From: Planctomycetota bacterium | GTDB lineage: Bacteria; Planctomycetota; Phycisphaerae; Sedimentisphaerales; Anaerobacaceae | Length of the DNA stretch: 41,221 bases | Direction of reading: 5' to 3' | NCBI GenBank assembly: GCA_014384025.1 | Contig: JACNGQ010000135.1 | Location: forward strand, 1 to 41,221 | Shown here: one piece after another, positions 1 to 8,056 of the stretch | Layout: each line of letters begins with the position of its first letter | Numbering within the stretch: position 1 is the stretch's first letter | Notes under the pieces: model-generated | The model's database searches: none | What the model saw: only the letters and a program-made list of their open reading frames with translations | Told to the model about the DNA's origin: nothing | Position numbers and translations under genes: made by a program

Positions 1-292
1 GATTCAACAAAATCGCAGCAACAACTATTAACCAACACTTCTTCGTAAACCAATTTAATACAAGCCTACAGTCCTACTAACTTCTCACTTTAAACATCAA
101 GTTGTTAAGAATGTTTTTCGACGCAATACTCGATGGCTTTTTAACGCAAAGGATATATAGCCATACAATCTGCTTTGTCAGAAAAAAAGGCAATTAAGTA
201 AAATCCACCACAGAAATAGCCGATATACTAAACAGTTAGAGCGTCAACTTTTTATCACAGAGCTACATCTTATCTTTGGAGGAGCGTGTAAA

Positions 293-478
293 ATGCCCAG
301 CATGCAAACATACATGATTAGGGCCTTAGTAAGAAATCCGGAAATCTGCGAGGATTTAGTCTTTAAGAGGTGCCCTGCTTGTCGTGCTCAATATATTATT
401 TGGGATAAAAAAAAACAGCACTGTTTTAAGTGTGGTTTCAATTTGCAAAAATATATAAAACAACGAAGGCCTAGTTAG
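293..478 (+). CDS. Small zinc-ribbon protein, unknown function
   Basis: This 61-residue protein has two CxxC pairs (CPAC near residue 27 and CFKC near residue 44) about 14 residues apart, which is the layout of a small zinc ribbon. The rest is basic and ends in a Lys/Arg-rich tail. A strong GGAGG Shine-Dalgarno lies about 10 nt before the ATG, which supports real translation despite the short length. It has no signal peptide or membrane segment, so it should be cytoplasmic. It stands alone, with more than 400 bp of gene-free sequence on its 3' side. The zinc-ribbon fold is inferred from cysteine spacing only. A nucleic-acid or regulatory role is possible, but nothing in the sequence decides it. 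Confidence 0.6.
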   Translation: MPSMQTYMIRALVRNPEICEDLVFKRCPACRAQYIIWDKKKQHCFKCGFNLQKYIKQRRPS

Positions 479-917
479 TTCGGTCACTCAATCTTACAAC
501 ATCCTTGTTCATTAGAAGATAAGGTATTGAAAGCAAATCACTTCCATATAAGCGAATTCATGGACCTATGTGCAGAATATTAGCAGAGATGACAATCTTC
601 CGGATTTCATTTAATATCACTTCTGGCATAATTTATTCTTGAAAATTCCGCTTGTTCGGTGTAGATTTCTCATTAGTGGTTACACCCTGATGTTAGAAGC
701 CAGCTTGCACATGACCTTAATATGAAGAAATTTTCGGCTCGTGACTTATGGCACCTGGCCAATAGAATATTCCGTAATATTATAGCTCATACTTTCGCAG
801 TAATGTTTTGCTTCAGAGAGAAACTCAATCCTCTGAGACTGGAAAAATCATTAGCATATACAACTTGTACACGGCATTAGATGTTAGTTTAATAACATTC
901 AAACGAAAGGAGATATC
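479..917. other. Gene-free interval
   Basis: AT-rich sequence with no convincing reading frame, RNA gene or strong hairpin on either strand. The only recognisable signal is the AAAGGAG ribosome binding site at its right end, which serves the gene at 918. Confidence 0.5.
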
Positions 918-1490
918 ATGGGGCTAATAGCAGTGGGAATGGGACCGTCGGATCAACAAACTCTTCGAACGCTTGAACCCGAAGTTATAAGAACATTACG
1001 TAAAACAGCTATCCAGATCCAGAAAGGGCAAGGTAAAACAGAGAGCCTTCTGTGGTTCGGTGACGATTCTGATGTTTGGATGAAAACATTGTCTCACAAC
1101 CTCGATAAAATGGCCAGCATCACTAATTGCAAGCCTATAGAAGTGGTTGGCACGAACTGGAAGACACGAAGTAAAAACACAAGCGCGGCAGCAAAAAAAC
1201 CCACAGGCGGCTGGGCCAAATACACTAATATGTCCGGAGCTCAGAGCAGAAACTTCCGTATACGTCTCGATATTGCCTGGAACGCAAAGCCACTCTATCG
1301 TCCCGGCAACACACCGGGTTTAAGTAAATTTCATACAATCGTCCATGAACCAACGCACTTGGTCCTCAATACGGACGATGTCTCGCCTGCTTATGGCGAA
1401 ATTAACTGCAAAAACAAGGCTACCAACAATCCCAACAACGCCAAGAGAAATGCCGACAACTGGGCCTTCTTCGTTGATGACTTTCGATAA
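918..1490 (+). CDS. Minimal aspzincin (M35-like) metallopeptidase domain protein
   Basis: The C-terminal third carries the aspzincin zinc-protease signature: HEPTH at residues 143-147 (HExxH), then T-D-D (152-154) and a Tyr-Gly pair (159-160). After that come a Cys and an Asn-Pro...Ala...Asn-Ala-Asp-Asn-Trp segment, which is how deuterolysin and peptidyl-Lys metalloendopeptidase domains (M35) end. In that family the two His and an Asp bind zinc and the Glu is catalytic. The protein is 190 residues and has no signal peptide or pro-region, unlike secreted fungal M35 enzymes. An excellent AAAGGAG site sits 6 nt before the ATG. It could be a cytoplasmic protease or a toxin/effector domain delivered another way. 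Family assignment is fairly sure; substrate and location are not. Confidence 0.72.
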   Translation: MGLIAVGMGPSDQQTLRTLEPEVIRTLRKTAIQIQKGQGKTESLLWFGDDSDVWMKTLSHNLDKMASITNCKPIEVVGTNWKTRSKNTSAAAKKPTGGWAKYTNMSGAQSRNFRIRLDIAWNAKPLYRPGNTPGLSKFHTIVHEPTHLVLNTDDVSPAYGEINCKNKATNNPNNAKRNADNWAFFVDDFR

Positions 1491-1551
1491 GACTTTGTTC
1501 ATTTGACCGAACCTCGCACCAGACCAGGGATATATTTTTGATCTTTTAACC

Positions 1552-2034
1552 ATGCTTAGTGAAATTCCATTGAATACTAAAATTCGGGCCATGCCAAAAT
1601 CAGCATCGCTGTTCGTCAATGATGGGCTGAGCCGTAGTAAGACAATCAATTGCTTCGACTTCGTTCCAAGTGATTACAAGGTGGTCTATGCTGTCCTGTA
1701 TTCGATGCCGCGAGAACGTTTTTGTGAATGGGGTAGCGGAATTGGCATCATCACAGGATTGGCCGATATGCTGGGTTTCGATGCATGTGGTATCGAGATC
1801 AACGATCAGATGGCGACGGCCTCACGCGAACTTTTAGCGGATTTCGGACTTTCGGCCACCATCAAAACAGGCGACTATTTTGAAATTAGTCACGATGCAG
1901 ACATCTACTTCGCTTACTGCTGGCCGGGACAAATACTGCGCGTGGAGCAGAATTTTCTGTCAATAATCCCAGATCAAGCGAAACTGTTGATTTACTACAG
2001 TGCTGAAGATGTCCGTTGTAAAGTCAAGCCCTAA
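1552..2034 (+). CDS. Class I SAM-dependent methyltransferase-like protein
   Basis: The middle of this 160-residue protein reads as methyltransferase motif I: an acidic-Trp-Gly-Ser-Gly-x-Gly loop (residues 58-65). About 18 residues later comes a Gly-Ile-Glu-Ile-Asn strand whose acidic residue would contact the SAM ribose, and then a GDYF motif as in Rossmann-type methyltransferases. The substrate is unknown. The start is uncertain: the ATG used here has no clear Shine-Dalgarno, and an internal ATG at 1591 is an alternative. The protein is short for the family and ends soon after the fourth strand, so it may be a compact member or a C-terminally shortened one. It lies 61 bp after the aspzincin gene on the same strand, but a functional link is unproven. 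Confidence 0.65.
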   Translation: MLSEIPLNTKIRAMPKSASLFVNDGLSRSKTINCFDFVPSDYKVVYAVLYSMPRERFCEWGSGIGIITGLADMLGFDACGIEINDQMATASRELLADFGLSATIKTGDYFEISHDADIYFAYCWPGQILRVEQNFLSIIPDQAKLLIYYSAEDVRCKVKP

Positions 2035-2433
2035 ATAATCTTCCATTTTCGTCTGAACCGGCTTTGGCATCCTCAATCAATGACCAATGTGTGGTGAGAA
2101 ATGCCCCCTGCGTTCCACCCATATTTGTCTGGTCATGAAATTTCATGCTTCATATCTCCTGTTGTGCACGGTGAGTACGTTATCTTCTGCTACCTCTTAG
2201 GCGTCTATTATAACTATATTTTAACAAATTTGCTTGGTGAAACAGCAGAAAATAGCGATTTTTCACTGTAATTAGAATCTACTGGGGGTGACATGCAAAA
2301 AAATTAGAAAAATAATGCAATCGCGCGCAGATTTACAAATTTTCCGGGGATTAAAGAGTGAGTAGCTCTACTTTAGAGCTACAAAGCATGTTTTTTGAAA
2401 ACAGTTACTTAGAAAATGAAAGGATGGTTGAAA
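2035..2433. other. Gene-free interval upstream of the PD40 fragment
   Basis: No supportable gene was seen. The interval holds a perfect inverted repeat (listed separately at 2362-2382) and, at its right end, an AAAGGATGG ribosome binding site for the ATG at 2434. Confidence 0.5.
2362..2382. repeat. Perfect 8-bp inverted repeat upstream of the PD40 fragment
   Basis: The arms GTAGCTCT and AGAGCTAC are separated by five bases (ACTTT). The dyad lies 51 bp before the ATG at 2434 and is followed about 6 nt later by a run of six T. It could be an operator, an RNA hairpin in the leader, or a weak terminator. The sequence does not decide between these. Confidence 0.45.
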
Positions 2434-2727
2434 ATGAAATGGCTAAATGATTCCAGAGTCAAATTGATGTTAATTGCATTTGTGGCTGCTGTTGTGCTTG
2501 TGAACGGTACGAACGCGAGAGCAGATTTCACCTTCGGTGAACCGATGAACCTGGGGCCCGTGGCAAATAGCCAGTCCCACGAGCAGATGCCGAGTATATC
2601 AGCCGATAGTTTGGAAATCTACTTTATGTCTAACCGGCCAGGCGTGTACTGTAACTGGGACATATGGGTGGCCAAGCGTGTGAGCCTCAGCGGGTGCGTT
2701 AGCCAAGGATATCGACAACTATCTTAA
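2434..2727 (+). CDS. Truncated secreted PD40-type beta-propeller protein (5' remnant)
   Basis: The product starts with a signal peptide (Lys/Arg-rich start, hydrophobic stretch, Ala-Arg-Ala cleavage site). Then comes the opening of a PD40/TolB-like propeller: an FGEP-x-NLGP motif, followed by ISADSLEIYF and SNRPG, as in secreted Planctomycetota PD40 proteins. After the Trp-Val-Ala-Lys-Arg strand near position 2680 the homology stops, and the frame ends 15 codons later in unrelated sequence. Family members normally run to several hundred residues, so this is a 5' fragment of about 97 residues. The ATG at 2434 is preferred over 2416 because AAAGGATGG lies just before it. The downstream sequence belongs to a different protein in another frame, so the gene is almost certainly broken. 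Confidence 0.6.
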   Translation: MKWLNDSRVKLMLIAFVAAVVLVNGTNARADFTFGEPMNLGPVANSQSHEQMPSISADSLEIYFMSNRPGVYCNWDIWVAKRVSLSGCVSQGYRQLS

Positions 2728-2737
2728 TGGCGAACCT

Positions 2738-5700
2738 TTGGATGCCCGTATGCATACTATCTCGTATTTCCTTGGTAAAAAGATTCTTAAATACCGGGTG
2801 CAGGTCGCAACAGGTTTGGCTATATCTTTAGTCTTGTTGGGAATCATTCTTGTTGTCTATACTAAAATAGTCACAGAAATGGCTATAAGCGGATCGAAAG
2901 ACTGGGAAATCAAACTGAAGTCATCTCAGCTCACATGGCGTGAGCTTGAATTGAAGGCACTGAGTGAAAACGAACAGGAAGCACGTGCCGCACTACGGAT
3001 TATCCGGGATGAGTATATCTCCGCCCAAGATGAGATTAGTCAACTTAACTACAAGTTGGGCGAGAGAGAAATTCCTGTGGTGGCTAGGCGTATTAATCTC
3101 GAACAAGGTGTGGCTTTGGCACCCACTGCGCTGGTCAGGAAACCTTCTCTTCCAGGAGGAGTAACATCATGGACGTTTGAAACACAAGGACATCGAGGCC
3201 CTGTCACCAGACTTTTCTATAGCTCGGATGGTAAACAGTTAATGTCAGCAGGCAAGGATGGAATAGTAAGGACCTGGGATGCGGAATCTGGTCAGTTGAA
3301 GGAGATTCTTGTGGATCCTAACGGTTCCATCGATCTGCCCTTATTCGAAAATGGTCGCGATGCCGCCCGCTTTTCGTGGTCGGCTGATAAACCCGCTCCA
3401 GCGTTGGATGAAACCATCATGCTATGGGAAGCTGACTTGCCGGAGGTATGGCAACCGCTGCTAAGAACGGCTGCTGCCGCAGCCCTTTCTCCTGATCGCG
3501 CCATGATGGCTTTCGGAGATCGTGACGGCACGATACGTGTTCTGGACATCAAGTCAGGGCAACTGCGATATACCAATGTACCGGCTTGGTGTGGTCCGGT
3601 CCATTCTGTGTGTTTTTCGTCCGACGGTAAGGTTCTGGCCACATGCGCCGGGACGGGATCGATTTGTCTTTGGGACGCTTATAGATGGCAACCTCTTCGC
3701 AAGTTCGAGGCATATGGTATCACCAATAGCTTTTTATCCGGTGTCAGTACTATCGCCTGGGGCTCCGGTGATACCCTCATTGCAAGGCCAAACAATCGCC
3801 AGGACGCTGTTGAAATTCTTGATTCGCAATCCGGCCAGCTATTGCGAGTCCTTCCCTGCAATAGCCAAACGATTACCGCCATCTCGTGGTCGCCCGACAG
3901 CAGGCTTCTGGCTGTAGGAACAACTGACGGCACGGTCTATTTGTGGGACACCGCATCAGACTCTAATGCGACGCCGGTGACTTTGCCGGCTCACATCGGC
4001 AGAGTCAATGCCCTTGTCTGGACACCACAGAAGCAAAGCCTAATTACCGCCGGGCAAGATGGAAAAATCGAGATTTGGGAACCACGCTCCAGCGTGCGGA
4101 CCAAAAGCCTTCGGGGATACCCGGCTCCGATCACCTGCCTGGCACTTTCACCTGAGGGTGACGTCCTCGCTGCTGGCAGCGATAATGGAATCATTCATTT
4201 ATGGAATGTCGGAGATAGTTGGACGTCCACTCTTTTGAGAAGCGAACCAAACGATGTTGAAGCCAGAGAGTCCAAGTTCACGGCAGTCGCCTGGTCGCCG
4301 GACGGGTCTCTCCTGGCCTCCGGGGATTCCGAGGGTAAAATTATGATTTGGGATCCAAAATCCCGCCGAACCTTACACTCGTTGGCGTCTAATTGCAGAT
4401 CCATAAACTCCTTAGTGTGGTCTACGGATGGTCGCCTACTGATCTGTGGCGGAGCCGACGGCACAGCCCGGTCTCTGGATGTTGAAAATGACTTTCAGGA
4501 GCACGTTGTGCTTTTACCATTGTGGGGCTCTGCCGGGCCCGGTATAGCCATCAATCGAGAAGGTGATTATCGAGGCCCACCAGGGATTGCGGAGCGCCTA
4601 TTCTATATTGTTGCGACCAAGCGAGGCCGAGAGACACTCACGCCGGCCGATTTCAAAAGCCGATTCGGCTGGGTAAACGAACCTTGGCAGGTCGGATTAT
4701 ATGCTCCTGGCGTCGAAGAGGTACAAAGGATATATGTCAAGGCAGACGCTCAGCCTCCATACAATGGCTATAGTTGGAACACCGCGTTTAATGACCTGCA
4801 AAGTGCTTTGAAATTGGCGCAGCCTAACACAGAGATTTGGGTAGCCGCAGGCACCTACAGGCCGGACCGGGGGACAGGTGCCCGTGAAACGAGCTTCCGT
4901 TTAAAGAATGGAGTCCGGCTTTTGGGCGGATTTGCCGGAATAGAAACAGACATCGACCTGCGTGATCCCAATCGAAATAAGACTGTCCTTAGCGGCGACC
5001 TTAAAAGGGATGATAAACCTAATTTCACCAACTATGATGACAATAGCTACCACGTTGTTGTAGCAAATAACACCGATTCAAGTACAGTGTTGGAGGGTTT
5101 CGTTATCAGAGGCGGAAATGCAAATGGTCCGGATCCTAAACGTGCCGACAACACCAACCTTTATGGCGGTGGATTTCTTGGCGAGTATTGTAGTCCAACC
5201 TTGATCAATTGTACTTTCAGGTACAATTCTGCTATTCAAGATGGAGGTGGAGTATTCATTTACGTGGGTCGGCCAATTCTACAGAACTGCACCTTCACCA
5301 CCAATAGAGCATTGTGTCATGGAGGTGGGATAAATAATATTGATGCCGACACGGTTATCACCAACTGCACATTTCGTGGGAACACATCAGTGGTTTATGG
5401 TGGGGCAATAAACAGCGATCGCGGTGAGCCGGTGCTGAGGGACTGTATATTCATTAGCAATTCGGCAGAAATCGGTGGCGGGATATGTACATGGGCTGAT
5501 CAAGAAGGCGGCGTTACATCGTTGACTAATTGCAGATTCGTGGGAAATTCTGCCAAGGGAGAAGGCGGCGCGATATATTGTCGTGCAGAGCAAACCAAAC
5601 TGATGAAACTAAGATTGACAAACTGTACCTTTAGCGGGAATCTGGCTATGAATAGGGGCGGTGGTATATCGAACCAGTATTACTATGAACCGATTTTGAT

Positions 5701-6154
5701 CAACTGCACGTTCACGAAGAACGAGTCATCCCGTTGTGGTGGGATATGTAATGGCGAAAAAAGTAAGGTAACGCTGACTAACTGTGTTCTCTGGGCTAAC
5801 AGCGACAGTGGTGGTATGGACGAATCCGCGCAGATTGAAGGAGGGACAATTGTAGTCAAAAATTCCTGCATCAAGGGATGGAGCGGCAAACTCGGCGGGA
5901 CCGGGAACTTCGGGTTGGACCCGTTGTTTGTCGATCCTAATGGCCCCGATGGTAAAATAGGTACACTTGACGATAATCTGCGGCTCGCCCCGGTCTCTCC
6001 CTGCCGTAACGCGGGAGACAACTCTGCCCTCGGCATCGATATGGCCGACCTCGACAAGGATAACGACGTCAACGAGCCGATTCCCTTCGATATTGACGGA
6101 AAGCCGCGTATCCATGACGGTGTTGTGGATATAGGCGCCTACGAAAGTGACTAA
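2738..6154 (+). CDS. Headless Ser/Thr-kinase remnant: TM, coiled coil, WD40 propeller and beta-helix
   Basis: Just before and at the start the frame reads A-L-A-K-D-I-D-N-Y-L-N-G-E-P-L-D-A-R, which is the linker that follows the catalytic domain in planctomycete Ser/Thr kinases. The kinase domain itself is missing. Then come one membrane segment (about residues 28-50), a coiled coil (about 58-105), roughly nine WD40 repeats (about 150-585) and a right-handed beta-helix with NCTF/GGG repeats (about 665-1120) of the polymorphic-membrane-protein or pectate-lyase type, ending in DIGAYE. The frame is open back to 2684 without a ribosome binding site. TTG 2738 and ATG 2750 are the only plausible starts, both weak. 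Domain content is clear; whether the protein is made is doubtful. Confidence 0.68.
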   Translation: MDARMHTISYFLGKKILKYRVQVATGLAISLVLLGIILVVYTKIVTEMAISGSKDWEIKLKSSQLTWRELELKALSENEQEARAALRIIRDEYISAQDEISQLNYKLGEREIPVVARRINLEQGVALAPTALVRKPSLPGGVTSWTFETQGHRGPVTRLFYSSDGKQLMSAGKDGIVRTWDAESGQLKEILVDPNGSIDLPLFENGRDAARFSWSADKPAPALDETIMLWEADLPEVWQPLLRTAAAAALSPDRAMMAFGDRDGTIRVLDIKSGQLRYTNVPAWCGPVHSVCFSSDGKVLATCAGTGSICLWDAYRWQPLRKFEAYGITNSFLSGVSTIAWGSGDTLIARPNNRQDAVEILDSQSGQLLRVLPCNSQTITAISWSPDSRLLAVGTTDGTVYLWDTASDSNATPVTLPAHIGRVNALVWTPQKQSLITAGQDGKIEIWEPRSSVRTKSLRGYPAPITCLALSPEGDVLAAGSDNGIIHLWNVGDSWTSTLLRSEPNDVEARESKFTAVAWSPDGSLLASGDSEGKIMIWDPKSRRTLHSLASNCRSINSLVWSTDGRLLICGGADGTARSLDVENDFQEHVVLLPLWGSAGPGIAINREGDYRGPPGIAERLFYIVATKRGRETLTPADFKSRFGWVNEPWQVGLYAPGVEEVQRIYVKADAQPPYNGYSWNTAFNDLQSALKLAQPNTEIWVAAGTYRPDRGTGARETSFRLKNGVRLLGGFAGIETDIDLRDPNRNKTVLSGDLKRDDKPNFTNYDDNSYHVVVANNTDSSTVLEGFVIRGGNANGPDPKRADNTNLYGGGFLGEYCSPTLINCTFRYNSAIQDGGGVFIYVGRPILQNCTFTTNRALCHGGGINNIDADTVITNCTFRGNTSVVYGGAINSDRGEPVLRDCIFISNSAEIGGGICTWADQEGGVTSLTNCRFVGNSAKGEGGAIYCRAEQTKLMKLRLTNCTFSGNLAMNRGGGISNQYYYEPILINCTFTKNESSRCGGICNGEKSKVTLTNCVLWANSDSGGMDESAQIEGGTIVVKNSCIKGWSGKLGGTGNFGLDPLFVDPNGPDGKIGTLDDNLRLAPVSPCRNAGDNSALGIDMADLDKDNDVNEPIPFDIDGKPRIHDGVVDIGAYESD

Positions 6155-6475
6155 ACCGTTTTACACATTTCAAGAATGATCCTTTGAGAGTCTTCTGATC
6201 TTCATTCATTTTTCCTTGCGCCTAACTAATATCAGAAAAATCTCGATGTGCGCGCTGGATTTCGGCCTAAACGGTGTAGATAAGGGAAAAGAGCATCTTA
6301 TGGATTTCTGGAAAACTGGTCGCGCCGGCCGGACATGTTGATTCAGTTAGCAAATGCTCCAGACGTAGAACTATAGGGATTACAAAAGAGGAGCACATGT
6401 AAGGTAATAAAAAACTATCTGGATAGAGAATTACGTTTTGTGGCGAAAAACTAAAAATTGAAAGGAGAACTAAAC
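6155..6475. other. Gene-free interval between the WD40/beta-helix and dockerin genes
   Basis: No supportable gene or strong terminator was seen. The right end provides the AAAGGAG ribosome binding site used by the ATG at 6476; a promoter for that gene presumably lies here but could not be pinpointed. Confidence 0.45.
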
Positions 6476-7729
6476 ATGAAAAAGAACATATTATATCCAA
6501 TCAGCATACTCATAATTTTTTCTGCCTATGTTTGTGCCGAAGAAATTAAACCTGGCGAGTATAAAACATTCGAGCTTGGTCCGGGTGAAAATCGTACGTT
6601 ATTCTTTCAAGCTCTCAAGAATGATGTTGTTAGTATTCTCATGGGCGATATTAATGACACTTCGTATTGGGGCGACTTTTTAATCCCTGAGGTTCAACTG
6701 GTTGAACCGAATGGGACCTTTGATCCCAATCATGGTAATCACTCTGCGGCTATCGAAAAAATCATCAGTGAGTCTGGAACTTACATGATTATAGCGTCCG
6801 AATGGCACGGTAACAGAACCGGCAGATATGGTTTGAGCATGATTAAGAATCCTGGCACAGATGTAAACGATCCTGAGGACAGCCCCGTTCCTATATTAAA
6901 TAATGATTATAAGGAAGGATACATTGCTGAAGGCGACATGGATGGATATCGCGGCTATTTCAACAAAGGAGATGTTGTTTTTGTTCGCATGGGCGATGTC
7001 AACGACACTTCGTATTGGGGCGACGCTTTCATCCCTGAGATTCAACTGGTTGAACCAAATGGGGTTTTTCATGCCAATCATGGTAATCACTCTGCGGCTA
7101 TTGAAAAAATCATCAGTGAGTCTGGACCTCACATGATTATAGCACGCGAATATCGTGGGAACAGAGCTTGTAGATACGGCCTATCAATGTCGTTACTTAG
7201 AAGGGCAGTGGGAACTCCGACGATTTCTTCTCTTTCCGACGAACCAGACCCGGTCTTTCAGGGAGGCAAGTTGACGTTGACGGCGTTGGATGTAAACGAT
7301 CCGGACGGCTCGATCGTCCAGGTTAATTTCTATCGTGACCTTAACGGAGACGGATATTTGGACCGGGACGGGCCGGATCAACTTTTGGGTAGCGATACCA
7401 ATGGCCTGGATGGATGGAGTTGGAGCGACTCTATTGGCCGTCTCCCGCCTGTTGGCCTGAATATGTACTTCGCTATCGCTAAAGACAACAATGGTCTTTG
7501 GAGCGATCCTGCAAGTACTGCAGGTGAAATAGTAGCTCCAATTCCGGGTGATATCAATTTGGACGGCGAGGTGAACTGTGAAGACATTGAGATCCTGATT
7601 GAGAACTTGGGTATCTCCGGTTGCGGTGAGCCATCATGGTGCAGTGGTGCGGACCTCGACCAGAACGGTGTGGTTGATTCTGATGATCTACAGATCATCG
7701 TGGATAACTGGACACAGACCTCGGAATGA
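6476..7729 (+). CDS. Secreted protein with two near-identical repeats and a C-terminal dockerin domain
   Basis: The protein has a signal peptide (about residues 1-21) and two PPC-like beta domains whose cores are near-identical (DNA 6641-6841 and 6989-7189). An Ig-like segment follows with a calcium-binding-type DLNGDGYLDRDG loop, then a C-terminal dockerin-type pair of EF-hand loops, GDINLDGEVNCED and ADLDQNGVVDSDD. In Planctomycetota such dockerin-like tails occur on many exported proteins and do not prove a cellulosome. The ATG at 6476 is chosen over an upstream TTG (6458) because AAAGGAG sits 7 nt before it. A hairpin terminator follows at 7781. It is probably a surface or extracellular binding protein; the ligand is unknown. 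Confidence 0.75.
   Translation: MKKNILYPISILIIFSAYVCAEEIKPGEYKTFELGPGENRTLFFQALKNDVVSILMGDINDTSYWGDFLIPEVQLVEPNGTFDPNHGNHSAAIEKIISESGTYMIIASEWHGNRTGRYGLSMIKNPGTDVNDPEDSPVPILNNDYKEGYIAEGDMDGYRGYFNKGDVVFVRMGDVNDTSYWGDAFIPEIQLVEPNGVFHANHGNHSAAIEKIISESGPHMIIAREYRGNRACRYGLSMSLLRRAVGTPTISSLSDEPDPVFQGGKLTLTALDVNDPDGSIVQVNFYRDLNGDGYLDRDGPDQLLGSDTNGLDGWSWSDSIGRLPPVGLNMYFAIAKDNNGLWSDPASTAGEIVAPIPGDINLDGEVNCEDIEILIENLGISGCGEPSWCSGADLDQNGVVDSDDLQIIVDNWTQTSE
6641..6841 (+). repeat. Intragenic repeat, copy A (201 bp)
   Basis: First of two 201-bp in-frame repeats in the dockerin gene; the partner is 348 bp downstream. Long stretches are identical at DNA level, including silent positions, around the NHGNHSAAIEKI and ISESG segments. 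This suggests a recent duplication or ongoing gene conversion. Confidence 0.8.
6989..7189 (+). repeat. Intragenic repeat, copy B (201 bp)
   Basis: Second copy of the 201-bp repeat starting at 6641, same length and same frame. Differences cluster in a few codons, such as the segment after LVEPNG and the Tyr-Arg versus Trp-His pair near the end. Confidence 0.8.
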
Positions 7730-8056
7730 CGCTGAGTCTTGGCCTGCGTGCATGAATCCCTGTCAGCAGAGTTTAAGGGTAAAGGGTCGCGAGTGTGACG
7801 CTTGCGTCCCCTTTTCTTTCCCTGCTTCATTAACTTCTGTGTCACAGCAAAATGAATCGTAGCCGCCAAGGTGGTTCCTCAACACATATTAACCATAGTG
7901 ACAATCCAAGTTCATGCTTCGGTGGTGGCTTCATCATGAGGTCGTGATCCAGCTGGAACACATATATTAAGGAAACCAAAACCTGCTTAAATGAAGGTTA
8001 AGCGATTTGAGTGCATTTGTCGAAAAGATAAATAGAATCCAGAAAGGTTGACTCAA
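7730..8056. other. Intergenic interval with terminator and leader of the first UGA gene
   Basis: Holds the terminator of the dockerin gene at its left end and, at its right end, a GAAAGG ribosome binding site before the ATG at 8057. No gene was seen in between. Confidence 0.45.
7781..7815 (+). terminator. Probable intrinsic terminator of the dockerin gene
   Basis: An imperfect stem pairs AAAGGG...CGC.AG.G with C.CT.GCG..CCCTTT around a short loop. The right arm merges into a pyrimidine-rich tail (TTTTCTTTCC). It lies about 50 bp after the stop codon of the dockerin gene. The tail is not a pure U tract, so strength is uncertain. Confidence 0.55.

Noticed and set aside
1320-1649. 109-codon - strand ORF over the aspzincin gene
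   Set aside because: Overlaps the + strand gene, which has a strong ribosome site and a recognised zinc motif; a shadow frame.
3292-4464. Several - strand and alternate + frames inside the WD40 gene
   Set aside because: Shadow frames of a long coding region, with no motifs of their own.
2416-6154. One PD40-kinase-WD40 gene with a simple frameshift
   Set aside because: The two halves belong to different families, and the kinase catalytic domain of about 280 residues is absent, so one base change cannot restore a normal gene.
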